DNA of 64,000 nt from Deltaproteobacteria bacterium (GCA_005879535.1 VBKI01000050.1:1-64000), one strand, 5' to 3'. Counted from the first letter of the stretch, positions 51,634 to 61,563 are shown. Numbers and translations are program-made. Notes: a model not told the origin generated them from the sequence alone.

Positions 51634-52314
51634 TCACCTCTCGAACCGGTATCCGTGCCCGCGCACGGTGAGGAAATGGCGCGGCTCCTCCGCGTTCACC
51701 TCCAGCTTGACGCGCAGCGAGCGGACGAAGTTGTCGACCGTTCGCGGCGTGCCCTCGTACTCCGCCCCCCAGCAGCGCGCAAGGATGTCGTCGCGGCTGA
51801 GGGCGCGGCCGTTCGAGGTGAGGAAGAGCCGCAGCACCTTGAACTCCTGCGGGCTGACGTCCAGCTGGGTCCCCTCGCGGGCGACGATCTGGCGGTCGAG
51901 GTCGACCTCCACCTGCCCGAACCGGATGACCGCGTTCTTCTCGGGCGCAGCGGGCCTGCGCCGCAGGAGCGCTTCCACCCGCGCCAGGAGCTCCCCGAGG
52001 CCGAACGGCTTGCTCAGATAGTCGTCGGCGCCGAGCTTGAGCCCGAGGATCTTGTCGCTCTCCATTCCCTTGGCGGTGAGCATCAGGATCGAGGCGGTCG
52101 ATCCACGCCTGCGCAGCTCCTTGAGCACCTCGAACCCGTTGAGCCCGGGGAGCATCACGTCGAGCACGATCAGGTCGACGTCCGACTCCAGCGCCATGCG
52201 CAGGCCGGTCTCGCCGTCCTCGGCGATGCGCACCTCGTGGCCGTCCTTGCGCAGGTTCAGGCGCAGGCCCAGCGCGATGGCGCGGTCGTCTTCGATGATC
52301 AGGAGGCAGGGCAT
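51634..52314 (-). CDS. OmpR/PhoB-family response regulator
   Basis: 226 residues. Receiver domain with D9-D10, phospho-acceptor D52 in VLDVMLPGLNGF, T in LMLTAKG and K in YLSKPFG. After a short linker (LRRRPAAPEKN) comes the winged-helix DNA-binding domain: VSPQEFKVLRLFL, LSRDDILARCWG, RTVDNFVRSLRVKLE and TVRGHGYRFE. It is read from the same transcript as the kinase upstream (nine-base gap) and probably controls this operon among other targets. Confidence 0.95.
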   Translation of the reverse strand: MPCLLIIEDDRAIALGLRLNLRKDGHEVRIAEDGETGLRMALESDVDLIVLDVMLPGLNGFEVLKELRRRGSTASILMLTAKGMESDKILGLKLGADDYLSKPFGLGELLARVEALLRRRPAAPEKNAVIRFGQVEVDLDRQIVAREGTQLDVSPQEFKVLRLFLTSNGRALSRDDILARCWGAEYEGTPRTVDNFVRSLRVKLEVNAEEPRHFLTVRGHGYRFER

Positions 52315-52323
52315 GCCGGGGCC

Positions 52324-53772
52324 CTATGCGGCGGGGAGGACGACGCGGAAGGTGCTCCCCTCTCCGACCCTGCTGTCCAACTCGATGTGGCCGCCGTGCA
52401 GCTCGACGATCTTCTTGGCGATGGCCAGCCCCAGGCCGGTGCCCTCCGTGCGCCGCGAGAGCAGATCGTCGGCGCGATAGAACCGCTCGAAGATACGCTT
52501 GCGGTCGTGAGGTCGCACGCCAGGTCCGTTGTCCTCCACTTCGATGGCGACGTTGCGCCCCGCGCGGCGGGCGCGCACGCGGATGCGCTTCTGATCGCCA
52601 GTGTACTTCACCGCGTTGTGGAGCAGGTTGAGGACCACCTGCGCCATCGCGTCGCGGTCGACGTTCACCGCCGGAAGCTGCGGGTCGAGCTCGGTCTGGT
52701 AGGTGGCCGGCAGCTGCTGGGCACGGTAGGCCTGCCCGATGCGGTCGAGCAGCGCCGCGACGTCGGTGCGCTCGAGGTCGAGCGCCGCCCCGCCCGATTC
52801 CAGCCGCGACCAGTCGAGAAGCTTTCCGACCATGCGCGAGAGGCGGTCCGCCTCCCGCGAGAGCATCGTCACGCACTCGCGGACCTCCTCCGGTCCCTCC
52901 GCCCGCCCTTCGCGCAGGGTCTCGGCAAAGAGACGAACGCTGGTGAGCGGCGTGCGCAGCTCATGGGAGATGTTGGCGACGAAGTCCGTCTTCATGCGCG
53001 AGAGCTTGTAGGCGCGGCGCATCTCGCGGATGGTGAGCCCGAATCCCACGCCGATTCCGACGTACAGCAGGACGAGGAGCGCGATGTAGAGCGTCCGGTT
53101 CCGGAACGCGAGCGGCGCGGCCGGATCGCCCGGCAGCTCGGCCGCGAGGACGAATCCTTCCAGGGGAGGTCCGAGCGAGGTGCGGGCAACCACGGTGGAA
53201 GTCTGTCCCGCCTCCGCCACGATCCGCCGCAGGGCCGCGAGCGCGGCCACCGGCTCGCGCGGCGGTACCAGCCGGAACAAAGCCCGCTCGCGGGGAAACC
53301 GCGCCTCCGCGAGCCGGTGCACCTCTTCCGCCAGGGCCGGAATGTCGAACTGGGCAAGCAACGTCCGTTCGCCCTTCGGTTGCACCGCCCGAACCAACGC
53401 GACCGCGCGCCGCTCGCCTTCGATCTCCGTGTTCGCGAAGACGTGGCCGCCGATGGGGAGCGTCGCCGCGCGCCGCGCCGCATCGGCGAGCTCGGCAGGG
53501 GGCGAATCGAGCGGCCGCACCGAGTAGACCAGCGGATCCCTGCCGGTGGCAGCGATCGTCTCCGCGGACTTGTCCAGGCGCGCGAGAAGCTCCAGACCGA
53601 GCGCGCGAAGCCGCGCGTCGTACTCCTCCGCCAGCCGGCGCTCGACGGCCGCTCGCTCGTTCGCCACCGCCACCACGCCGAAGGCCACCAGCGCGACGCT
53701 GGGGAGCAGCATGCCGCAGAGCAGCCAGACGAAGGCGCGGCGAAATTCGATCAGCTCGGAGGTCCCAGCCAT
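52324..53772 (-). CDS. Membrane sensor histidine kinase
   Basis: 482 residues. The ATG at 53772 has AAGGA seven bases upstream. TM1 (FVWLLCGMLLPSVALVAFGVV) and TM2 (LYIALLVLLYVGIGVGFGLTI) flank a ~200-residue periplasmic sensor domain rich in Ala/Arg with no recognised fold. The kinase core has H270 in VANISHELRTPLTSVRLFAE, the N box NLLHNAVKYT, DNGPGV, FERFYRADD and GTGLGLAIAKKIVELHGG. The cognate regulator gene follows. It is divergent from a small membrane-protein gene (43 bases between starts). Confidence 0.95.
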   Translation of the reverse strand: MAGTSELIEFRRAFVWLLCGMLLPSVALVAFGVVAVANERAAVERRLAEEYDARLRALGLELLARLDKSAETIAATGRDPLVYSVRPLDSPPAELADAARRAATLPIGGHVFANTEIEGERRAVALVRAVQPKGERTLLAQFDIPALAEEVHRLAEARFPRERALFRLVPPREPVAALAALRRIVAEAGQTSTVVARTSLGPPLEGFVLAAELPGDPAAPLAFRNRTLYIALLVLLYVGIGVGFGLTIREMRRAYKLSRMKTDFVANISHELRTPLTSVRLFAETLREGRAEGPEEVRECVTMLSREADRLSRMVGKLLDWSRLESGGAALDLERTDVAALLDRIGQAYRAQQLPATYQTELDPQLPAVNVDRDAMAQVVLNLLHNAVKYTGDQKRIRVRARRAGRNVAIEVEDNGPGVRPHDRKRIFERFYRADDLLSRRTEGTGLGLAIAKKIVELHGGHIELDSRVGEGSTFRVVLPAA

Positions 53773-53815
53773 CCGCTTTCCTTCTATCAGCGATGGTGTA
53801 AGGTGCGCGCCCCGA

Positions 53816-54091
53816 ATGGCAATGAAAGGCAAGCAGCCCCGCGTTGCGGCTTCGCCGCCGCAGCCGCAGACGCCGCTCGCCAAGGCGCGCTGGGCGCTGG
53901 AAGCGGGGGACATCCGCCGGGCGCGGCAACTGGCGAACGAGGCCGCCCGCTCCGGCCCGGAGTCGGAGCGGGCGGAGGCCGAGGCACTGCTGCGCAAGCT
54001 GGGGCCGGATCCACGCGCGCTGCTGGTCGCCGCCATCGTCCTGGTGATGATTGTGATCGCCGCCTGGCTGGCGATTCTGCGGAAGGGCTAG
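53816..54091 (+). CDS. Small tail-anchored membrane protein
   Basis: 91 residues from ATG 53816. The N-terminal part is a TPR-like helix pair (PLAKARWALEAGDIRRARQL; ESERAEAEALLRKLG) and the C-terminus is a single membrane helix (ALLVAAIVLVMIVIAAWLAIL) ending in RKG. The soluble part should therefore face the cytosol. Function unknown; its place back-to-back with the sensor kinase gives it a shared control region. Confidence 0.65.
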   Translation: MAMKGKQPRVAASPPQPQTPLAKARWALEAGDIRRARQLANEAARSGPESERAEAEALLRKLGPDPRALLVAAIVLVMIVIAAWLAILRKG

Positions 54092-54158
54092 AATCGCCGG
54101 CGCCAGCAAGCAACCGGCTGACGTTGGAGGCGATCATGCTGCGTATTGGGCGTGCACG

Positions 54159-54527
54159 GTGCTCGCATGCGCCACATCCCGGCCAGCTTCGGTGGACGTG
54201 GTGCAGCGGCAACTCGAGGCTTTCAACGCACAGAATCTCGACGCCTTTGCAGCGACGTACGCGGACGACGTGCTCATCACGAGGGGCCCTGAAAAGAAGC
54301 CGTTCGTGCAGGGCAAGCAGGAGCTGCGCGACGTGTACGGCAAGATGTTTGCGAAATACCCGAATTGCCGGGCGCGACTCGCCGAGCGCAAGACCGAAGG
54401 CGAGAAGGTGGTGCTCGACCACGAGATCATCACGGGCCGCGGCCCGGAGCGCCCGGATCCGTGGGACATCGGGTTCGTCCGCTACGTGGTGGAGAACGGC
54501 AAGATCAAGGCCGTCGAGCTGCCCTGA
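54159..54527 (+). CDS. SnoaL/NTF2-like protein, possibly a lipoprotein
   Basis: 122 residues from GTG 54159. The first residues MLACATSRPAS could be a very short lipoprotein signal whose hydrophobic part begins upstream in the same frame (AYWACTVLACAT), so the true start may be earlier. The fold pattern is clear: VVQRQLEAFNAQNLDAFAAT, YADDVLITRGPE, then FVQGKQELRDVYGKMFAKYP and a last strand VRYVVENGKIKAVELP. Relatives include steroid isomerase-like and polyketide-cyclase-like proteins; the function here is unknown. Confidence 0.7.
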   Translation: MLACATSRPASVDVVQRQLEAFNAQNLDAFAATYADDVLITRGPEKKPFVQGKQELRDVYGKMFAKYPNCRARLAERKTEGEKVVLDHEIITGRGPERPDPWDIGFVRYVVENGKIKAVELP

Positions 54528-54533
54528 AGCTTC

Positions 54534-57500
54534 TCATTCCGGGTAGCACCGCCGGAAGAACCCGCAGCCGATCTCCCGGCAGCGCGCCGGCTCCACCAGC
54601 GGCCACACGCCGGTGCGGCGTCCATCGGCGATGGCTTGCGCCGCGTCGAGCAACCTCGCGCGCGTTTCGTCGGGTGGCGCCGGAGCACGCTCGACGAACG
54701 GAGCGGCCTTCGAGCGCAAGAAGACGATGCCCGTCCGCACCGGCAGCGGCACTTCCGCCACGAGCTCGCGCGCGGCCAGCGCATACGCATCGAGCTGGGC
54801 GGCATACCGGGCAGTGTCGCGCGCCTGCGAGAGCTTGTAGTCGACCACCGTGACGTCCTCGTCGACGAGCAGGGCGTCGATCTGCCCGCGCAGCAGCAGC
54901 TCCGGGGCTCCGGCGCGCTCGAGGCGCAGCACGAACCGGAGCTCGCGGTAGAGCCGGTTCGCGGGCGCGGCGGCCATGCGGCGCGCCAGCGGCGAGTCCA
55001 GGAACGCGCAAGCGGCGTCCAGGACCTCCGCATGCGCCGTGGGATCCTCCCCTTCGAGCCGAAGCACGGCCTCGAGCTCCGCGCGCCGCGTTTTGGGGTC
55101 TACGTTCAGCGGGATCAGCTCGAGCAGCCGGTGCGCCAGCGTTCCCAGCGCAGCCGGGGGACTGGCGTCGTCGCCGAGCGGATCGGCCAGCGGATGTTCC
55201 GCCTCGGGCCGCTCTTCGAGCCGCAGCTCGTGGAGCAGCTGGTACCGCCGGGCACAGGCCTGTGCATCGGCGAGCTGCGTCACCGGCGCCGAGATCGTCA
55301 CCTGCGCCGCTGGAACGGCGGCCTGGACGCGATCGACGTCGGCGTGCTGCGCGGGCGCGAGCTTGCCGAGCTCGGTGGGTTCGACCGCTGGCCCTGCCGC
55401 CGAAAGCGGCTGCGCCGCCCCGACGTCCCGGACGACGCGCAACAGCCCGCGGCCGGCCGCTTCGTCCGCGACCTGATCCACCCAGGAGCGCCAGGATTCC
55501 TCCTTCCGCGCTGCCCGCCCCGACAGGACCAGCAGATCGCGTGCGCGCGTGACGGCGACGTAGAAAAGGCGCCGCGACTGGGCCAGCTCCCGCGCCTTGC
55601 GCTTCTGGTCGAGCGCCTCCCCGCTTCTGCCCCAGCGCCGCTTGCCATCGGCTCCGCGCGCCTTGACCGCGAGCCCGAGCTCGCGGTCGACGAGCACCCG
55701 CTCGGCGCCCGGATTGAACGAGGCCGCCGCGCACTCCGGAACGAACACCACCGGGAACTCGAGACCTTTCGCTGCGTGGACGGTGAGGAGCCGGACCGCG
55801 TGCGGATCGCGCTCCTCCACCACCGCCCCCTCCGCCTCTCGCGTCTCGTCGTCGGCGAGGCGGCGCAGGCCGGCGGCGAACGCGCGGACGCTCACGCCCC
55901 GGACCTCCGCCTCGCGCGCGAGCGCGAACAACTTGTCGACGTTCGCGGCGGCTTGTTCGCCATGGAGCCCGCCAGCACAGGCGGCGACGTAGTCGGTGGC
56001 GGCGACGGCTGCCTCGAGCAGGCTGGCCGGCCCGAGCCGGTCGGCCTCGTGCCGCAGCCCGCGCAGCAGCGTTCGCACGCGCGCCATCGCCTCGGCGTCG
56101 TCGGGCTCGAGGTCCGAGGCGTCGTCCAGCGACCAGCGCCTCCGCGCGAGCAGCACCAGCGCATCGTCCGAGAGCGGTCCGAAAGGAGCGCGCAGCACGG
56201 AAGCGAGCGACAGATGGTCATCCGGGTCGGCGGATGCGCTGAGCAGGGCGACCAGATCCATCACCTCGCGCGCGAGATGGAAGCCCCGCCCCCTGTAGAC
56301 CAGATGCGGCACCCGCCTGCGCAACAGCGCCCGCCGGAACGTTTCCAGATTCGTGAACCGGCGCAGGAGCACGGCGACGTCGCCGCCGCGCACCGGCCGC
56401 GCCCGGCCGTCGTGGTCGTACACGCGCTCCGGAGCGCCCGGAGAAAGAAGCGCGGCGATGCGGGCGGCAACCATTTCCGCCTCCGCCTCGACTCCGGCGC
56501 CAGGCACGTCGAGCAGTTCCGCGCAGGGGTCCGGCGATCCGGCCTCGCGGATCGCCGTCAGCGCGTCGTCCGGCGAGAACGGCGTGTCGAACGGCGCTCC
56601 GGACGCCGCGAGCGCGCGCCCGAAGATGAGATTGGCGAGCTTCACCAGCGCGGGCCGGGAACGCCGGGATTCCCGCAGCACGAACCGGTCCGCGCCCCGC
56701 GCGAGCAACCGGCCGGCATAGGCCTGCGCTCCGGCGACGTCGGCTCCGCGGAAGTCGTAGATCGACTGTTTGCGGTCGCCGACGACGATCACCGGCCGGT
56801 CGCCCGCGAGCTTCTCGAAGATCGCGATCTGCGCGCCGCTCGTGTCCTGGAACTCGTCGACGAGCAGGGCACCGACCCGCTCGCGCTCCGCCGCGCACGC
56901 GGCCGCGTCGTCGGTCAACAGATTGCGGCACAGCCGGGTGAGATCGTCGAAGTCGAGCGCGCCGCGGCGGCTCTTCGATTCCCGGTGCCGTTGCGAGGCG
57001 TATTCGGCGAGGGCCGCCAGATCGCGGGCGAGCGCGGCGCCGCGCACGCCCGCGTCGGCGTTGAGTACCCCTGCGAAGGCGTCGCGCGCCGCGACGATGA
57101 GATCCTTCTCCAGCCCCTGGGCGCGCAACGTCCAAGGCGAGGCTCGCCGCACCTCTCGCCACGCCTGCGCAAGCTGACCCGGAGCGTACGCTTCCAGCGC
57201 CGGCCCCGGTGCCGGAGGTGCTTCCTTCCCCGCAGCCTGCAGCGCGCCGCGCAGCTCCGCCAGGGTACGATCGAACTGGCGCCGCGCGCGCGCGTCCTCG
57301 TCGAAAGCCGCCTGTGGATCGGCGAGCAGCGACGCCGCCGGCGTTCCGGTCTCCGCGAGCTTCTGCATCAGCCCGGCCAGCTCATCGGCGAGCCCGAGGG
57401 CGAACTTCCCCTGCGTGCCCAGACCCATCTCCGCGCACAGACGCCGCGCCGAATCGCGCAGCGCGTCTCCAAGCGCGCCTTCCAGCGCCCGCAACGCGGT

Positions 57501-57887
57501 GGTCTCACACGCCTCGCGCAGCATCGTGCGCGCCTCGTCCTCCGCCAGGAGGGCGAATCCGGGATCGATTCCCGCCGCCGCGGCGTGGCGTCTCAGAATC
57601 TGCCCGCAGAGCGCGTGGATGGTCCCGATCTGCGCCAGCCCGAGATCACGGCGGACGCGCATCCACGACGGGCCCTGCGCGGCCAGCTCGTCCACCCGAG
57701 CCCGGATCCGTCCCTTCAGCTCCGCCGCCGCTTTCTCCGTGAACGTGACCGCCCACAGCTTCGCCGGCGGCAGCGGGTTCGCGCCCCCGAGAAGGTCGAT
57801 GCAGATGGCGACCAGCCGGTGCGTCTTCCCGGTGCCCGCTCCCGCCTGGATCACGGCGCTGCCGCGCGCGGCCAAAAGATCAGGCAC
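54534..57887 (-). CDS. addA: UvrD/Rep-type helicase-nuclease AddA
   Basis: 1117 residues from GTG 57887, which overlaps the addB stop by eight bases. Walker A is QAGAGTGKTHR (K21), followed by AVTFTEKAAAELKGRI (motif Ia), LLVDEFQDTSGAQ (motif II), VVGDRKQSIYDFRGA (motif III), LTVHAAKGLEFPVVF (motif V) and LFYVAVTRARDLLVL (motif VI). The C-terminal RecB-like nuclease has GQIDALLVDEDVTVVDYK (around residues 1000-1016) with the Asp and D-Y-K of the active site. With AddB it resects double-strand breaks for homologous recombination. Cysteines near the end (CREIGCGFFRRC) may be structural. Confidence 0.94.
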   Translation of the reverse strand: MPDLLAARGSAVIQAGAGTGKTHRLVAICIDLLGGANPLPPAKLWAVTFTEKAAAELKGRIRARVDELAAQGPSWMRVRRDLGLAQIGTIHALCGQILRRHAAAAGIDPGFALLAEDEARTMLREACETTALRALEGALGDALRDSARRLCAEMGLGTQGKFALGLADELAGLMQKLAETGTPAASLLADPQAAFDEDARARRQFDRTLAELRGALQAAGKEAPPAPGPALEAYAPGQLAQAWREVRRASPWTLRAQGLEKDLIVAARDAFAGVLNADAGVRGAALARDLAALAEYASQRHRESKSRRGALDFDDLTRLCRNLLTDDAAACAAERERVGALLVDEFQDTSGAQIAIFEKLAGDRPVIVVGDRKQSIYDFRGADVAGAQAYAGRLLARGADRFVLRESRRSRPALVKLANLIFGRALAASGAPFDTPFSPDDALTAIREAGSPDPCAELLDVPGAGVEAEAEMVAARIAALLSPGAPERVYDHDGRARPVRGGDVAVLLRRFTNLETFRRALLRRRVPHLVYRGRGFHLAREVMDLVALLSASADPDDHLSLASVLRAPFGPLSDDALVLLARRRWSLDDASDLEPDDAEAMARVRTLLRGLRHEADRLGPASLLEAAVAATDYVAACAGGLHGEQAAANVDKLFALAREAEVRGVSVRAFAAGLRRLADDETREAEGAVVEERDPHAVRLLTVHAAKGLEFPVVFVPECAAASFNPGAERVLVDRELGLAVKARGADGKRRWGRSGEALDQKRKARELAQSRRLFYVAVTRARDLLVLSGRAARKEESWRSWVDQVADEAAGRGLLRVVRDVGAAQPLSAAGPAVEPTELGKLAPAQHADVDRVQAAVPAAQVTISAPVTQLADAQACARRYQLLHELRLEERPEAEHPLADPLGDDASPPAALGTLAHRLLELIPLNVDPKTRRAELEAVLRLEGEDPTAHAEVLDAACAFLDSPLARRMAAAPANRLYRELRFVLRLERAGAPELLLRGQIDALLVDEDVTVVDYKLSQARDTARYAAQLDAYALAARELVAEVPLPVRTGIVFLRSKAAPFVERAPAPPDETRARLLDAAQAIADGRRTGVWPLVEPARCREIGCGFFRRCYPE

Positions 57888-60800
57888 GGGGCACCTCGCC
57901 GCCGTTTTCCTCGGGGTCGGTGGGCAGCGCCACCAGCCGGCAGACGGGCTTCAAGTCGCAGTAGTCGCAGCTCAGAGGACGGACCGCGAAATACCCGGAG
58001 CGCATCCTCGACACCCGATCCTGGACCGCCGCCGCCAGCGGAAGGGCGGCGGGATCGATGCCGTTGTCGCGCAGCGTGGCCGTACGCCTCGCGTCGCGCA
58101 GCGAGACGTAGGCCGCATCGACGCGGGCCGACGGGTATCGCTGCCGCACCATCTCGGCGTACAGCACGAGCTGGAATTCGGGAGCGAGCAAAGCCTCCGC
58201 TTTCACCCGCGGCGAGAGCGTCGTGAGCCGACCTGACTTGTAGTCGAGCACCAGCAGGGTTCCGTCCGGGAGCCGATCGATCCGGTCCACGATGCCGCGC
58301 ACGTGCACGTCGCCGATCCGCAGCGCGGGCCAGGAGTCTTCATCGTCGAATCCGAACGAACGCTCCAGCTCCAGGGGAGTGGCCTCGCGCTCCGACTCCA
58401 CGACTGCCACGAGCCGCTCCAGCAGCTCGATCCGCTTCAATTCCCACAGCGCGCGATGACCGACGTGCTGCTCCTCGGCGAACGCGTCCATCTCCGCCCC
58501 CGCGATCTCGCGCAGCAGGGCGATCTCCTCGGCCGTGCCGCGCAACGGCAGCCGCGCCTCGTCGCGCATGCGGCGGAAGAACTTCTCCAGGCAGCGATGG
58601 AGCAGCGTGCCGCGTTCGCGGGCGCCGAGCTCGGCATCGTCGCGGTCGTCGACCTCGATGTGCAGCAGTCGTTTGCCGAGGGTCCGGAACGCGCAGGTCG
58701 CGTGGTCCTCGAGCTGATGCGCGGAGAGCGGAGCTTCTTCCCCGAACGCGAACGCCGCCCGCGCATGATCAAGCGCTGCTCCCGAGAGCTGGCCTGAGAA
58801 GCGCCCCGGGGGAATTTCGCCGACGAACGCCCGGACGCGCTCGCGCTCCGCCGCGGCGGCCCGGGCGATGCGGTGGAAGCGAACCGCAAGCGGAGAAGCT
58901 GCGACGGCTGCCGCGAGACCGCGCGCTGCGACCGCGTCGGCCGGCGGAGTGATCCGGTACGCCGGATCGGCGAATGCATCGAGCGCTGCGCGGGTCAGCA
59001 GCTCGGACGCGTCGGCGCACGCGAAAGGCGCGGGAATGGCGAGCAGCGGCAGCGCCTCCGGCTTTTGGCCGAGGGCACGGATCGCTTCCTCGGCGAAGGG
59101 CGAGGCCAGGAGATCCCGCCCCTGTGAATCCGCGCGCGGCCAGAGCAATGAGACGGAGCTTTGCGCGGAGCAGAGCGCGAGGTGGAAGAGGAGCGGCTCT
59201 TCGGCCTGACGCGGCGGAAGAAGGGCTGCCTCCGCGGAATCGGCCGGGACCCGGAACACCGGCCTGCGGGCGCCGCGGTTGATGGCGCGCCGCTCGTCGT
59301 CGGACAGGAGAGCATCCACCGGCGGCCGCGCCGGCAGCTCGCCGTCGACGAGGCCGGCGACGAACAGATGCTGAAAGGTCCTCCCCGGCAGCTCGCGCAG
59401 CTCGAGGAGCTGTACCGCGGCTCCGCGGGCGCCGGAGCCGGGCAGCGACGCGTCCGACAGCGCTTGGGAGAGAAGTTGCGCGAACTCCGCCCGGGAAAGT
59501 CTCACCTCGCCGAGACGCGCCGCGGCGCGCGCAAGTCCGGCGCAAGCCTGTTCCAATGCGCGCGCGGCCGCCTGGTCGCGCGCCAGGGCCGCCGCGGCGG
59601 CACGCTGCAGGGCGTGTCCGGCTTCAACGGGCTCGGGCGCGCGCAGCCGCCGCCACAATCCCCAGTGCGCGAGCAGGCCGAGCAGTGCGGCGCCATGCTC
59701 CCGGAGAGACGCTTGCGCAGGCAGCCTCCGGAGCTCGTTGACGATCCGCTGCACGCGCCGCGACGTTTCGGCGACGGGTTCCGCGTCGCGTTCCTGGCGC
59801 AGCAACCGGGCTGAAAGCGCCGCAAGCGCCGCCGCGTATCCGCCCGCCGTCGCGTCGTCCCGGACGTGCGACTGCCGCAGGACCCGCGCCAGCGCCTGCG
59901 GCGGAAGCCGGTCGCTGTCCTCCGCGAGCCAGAGCAGACGCGAACAGAGCAGGTCGATGAGGGGCTCGCGGGGAAAGTCCTGGTCGACCAGCTCCAGGAT
60001 CGACAGCGCAAGTCGCACCGGCGAGGCCTGCACCGCCGGCCGGCCACGCCGCTCGCGGAAGGGAACGCCGAGCCGATGCAGCGCGGCGCCGATCTCCTCG
60101 GCGACCCCGTTTCCCAGGCTCCGGGCGGCGATCCCGATGCCATCCGGCGCCGCTCCCCGGCGGATCAGCGCCGCGCAGCTCCGGGCGATCTCCCGCGCCT
60201 GCGCCGGGGGCGAGGCGCATTCGAGCAGAGCGACGGGCGCGGCTGCCGGTGGACCTTCCGGCGCGAACAGGCGGCGGAGAAAAGGCAAAAGCGGCGAGCC
60301 TTCGGCAGGGTCGAACAGCGCCAGCTCCGGGGCAGGCTCCGGGAGCTTCTCGATGGCCCGCAGTACCGGATCGAGCGACTCCGTCAGCTCGGGCCGCCCC
60401 GCCGACCAGGGCAAGCGAATCCGGACGCGCAGCCGCGCCGCAAGGGCGGTAGCGAGGCGCAGCCGGAGTGGCGTCCAGTCGAGGACACCCTCGAACTCGA
60501 CCTCCGCCGCCCGGGCCAGCTCGGAGGGCAGCGGGCCGCCGCGCTCGAGATGCTCGACCGCCAGCCGCAGCGCCTGGTGCGGATCCACGAGCGCGGCCCG
60601 ATCGAGCGCCGCCCGCGCGGCGATCAGCGTGCGCCCCAGGGCGACCGGCCGCTCGGGAACGTCGAGCGCGGCGAGCTCGACCGGCTCGAGCAACCCCTCC
60701 GTCAAGGCGGCCAGCAGGTCGCCGAGGGCGCGGGCATATCCGGCATGGTTACGGATGCCGAAGTACGGTCCCGGCGAGTGCTCGCGGGCCGCCTGCCGCA

Positions 60801-61032
60801 GCGCGAGCTCGAGCGCGAACGGCGAGGCAACCTCGGGGCAGGCTCCCGCGCGTTGCGCTTCGCGGATCAGCTCGCGTCCGAGCTCGGCAAGGCTGTACGC
60901 GACCCTGCCGGGAACGAAACCGCGCTCGCGCGCGAGGCGCCCCAGCCGCTCCTCGACGCGCGCCGCGTCGGGCAGGACCGCAATCCTCGGCCCGCGCCGG
61001 CGGGCCTCGGCGAAGCTGAGCTGCCTGTGCAT
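57880..61032 (-). CDS. addB: AddB-type nuclease/inactive-helicase partner
   Basis: 1050 residues. The N-terminal domain lacks Walker A, as in proteobacterial AddB. The C-terminal PD-(D/E)xK nuclease has ERGTLLHRCLEKFF, VDRIDRLPDGTLLVLDYKSG and QLVLYAEMVRQRYP. An iron-sulphur cluster is expected from Cys in HATCAF (~774) and the terminal C-DY-C-DLKPV-C. Together with AddA it unwinds and degrades DNA ends until a recombination hotspot is reached. The gene begins at ATG 61032, 36 bases after the TPR gene's stop, and could be co-transcribed with it. Confidence 0.9.
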   Translation of the reverse strand: MHRQLSFAEARRRGPRIAVLPDAARVEERLGRLARERGFVPGRVAYSLAELGRELIREAQRAGACPEVASPFALELALRQAAREHSPGPYFGIRNHAGYARALGDLLAALTEGLLEPVELAALDVPERPVALGRTLIAARAALDRAALVDPHQALRLAVEHLERGGPLPSELARAAEVEFEGVLDWTPLRLRLATALAARLRVRIRLPWSAGRPELTESLDPVLRAIEKLPEPAPELALFDPAEGSPLLPFLRRLFAPEGPPAAAPVALLECASPPAQAREIARSCAALIRRGAAPDGIGIAARSLGNGVAEEIGAALHRLGVPFRERRGRPAVQASPVRLALSILELVDQDFPREPLIDLLCSRLLWLAEDSDRLPPQALARVLRQSHVRDDATAGGYAAALAALSARLLRQERDAEPVAETSRRVQRIVNELRRLPAQASLREHGAALLGLLAHWGLWRRLRAPEPVEAGHALQRAAAAALARDQAAARALEQACAGLARAAARLGEVRLSRAEFAQLLSQALSDASLPGSGARGAAVQLLELRELPGRTFQHLFVAGLVDGELPARPPVDALLSDDERRAINRGARRPVFRVPADSAEAALLPPRQAEEPLLFHLALCSAQSSVSLLWPRADSQGRDLLASPFAEEAIRALGQKPEALPLLAIPAPFACADASELLTRAALDAFADPAYRITPPADAVAARGLAAAVAASPLAVRFHRIARAAAAERERVRAFVGEIPPGRFSGQLSGAALDHARAAFAFGEEAPLSAHQLEDHATCAFRTLGKRLLHIEVDDRDDAELGARERGTLLHRCLEKFFRRMRDEARLPLRGTAEEIALLREIAGAEMDAFAEEQHVGHRALWELKRIELLERLVAVVESEREATPLELERSFGFDDEDSWPALRIGDVHVRGIVDRIDRLPDGTLLVLDYKSGRLTTLSPRVKAEALLAPEFQLVLYAEMVRQRYPSARVDAAYVSLRDARRTATLRDNGIDPAALPLAAAVQDRVSRMRSGYFAVRPLSCDYCDLKPVCRLVALPTDPEENGGEVPRA

Positions 61033-61068
61033 CCTCCCCTCTTACCCGAGGGGTCCGACATCCGCCGA

Positions 61069-61563
61069 CTACTTCTTGTCCGAACCCGGCTGCGCGTCCG
61101 GCGCGAGGCTGCTGGCCGGGGGCTGCGGCGCCGGCGCCGCAACCCTCTTCTGTGGCGGCTTCACGCTCGCCATGCCCCACAGCGACTTGCGGGCATCGCT
61201 GAAGTTCTTCGCGATCCGCGGCGAAGTGCCCTCCGGTACCTCCGCCCAGGGGCGGATGGCCAGCGCCCGCTTGAACTGGTCGGAGGCTCCGCTCAGCTTG
61301 CCGGTCTCCGAGAAGATCAGGCCGCGGTAGATGAGGACCTGCACCCTGTCGTCCTCGCTGTCCTTCGCGCTCTCATCCGCGAGCTGGAGCTCGGCGAGCG
61401 CTGCGTCCAGGTCGAGCTTCTGGTACAGGCGCATGGCGGCGGCGAGGTGGGCATTGCCGGAGACGTCCTTCACGGACATCGTGGCGGACGCGGCCGATTC
61501 CTCTGCGGCAGCGACTGCGGAAGCGGTGCAGACGAGCAGGGCGGCGGAAAGAGAGAATCTCAT
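61069..61563 (-). CDS. Exported TPR-like protein
   Basis: 164 residues from ATG 61563 with a signal peptide (SLSAALLVCTASAVAAA). Helix pairs HLAAAMRLYQKLDLDAALAE and VLIYRGLIFSETGKLSGASD, then QFKRALAIRPWAEVPEGTSP form about two TPR-like units. The C-terminus is a Pro/Ala-rich tail ending DAQPGSDKK. A periplasmic scaffold role is likely, partner unknown. It is divergent from the phosphatase-like gene, with 89 bases between starts that contain the tandem repeat GCGAAAAAC (61596-61613). Confidence 0.75.
   Translation of the reverse strand: MRFSLSAALLVCTASAVAAAEESAASATMSVKDVSGNAHLAAAMRLYQKLDLDAALAELQLADESAKDSEDDRVQVLIYRGLIFSETGKLSGASDQFKRALAIRPWAEVPEGTSPRIAKNFSDARKSLWGMASVKPPQKRVAAPAPQPPASSLAPDAQPGSDKK

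Noticed and set aside
54636-58226. 1196-residue open frame antisense to addA
   Set aside because: No domain or motif; the opposite strand encodes all helicase motifs in one frame.
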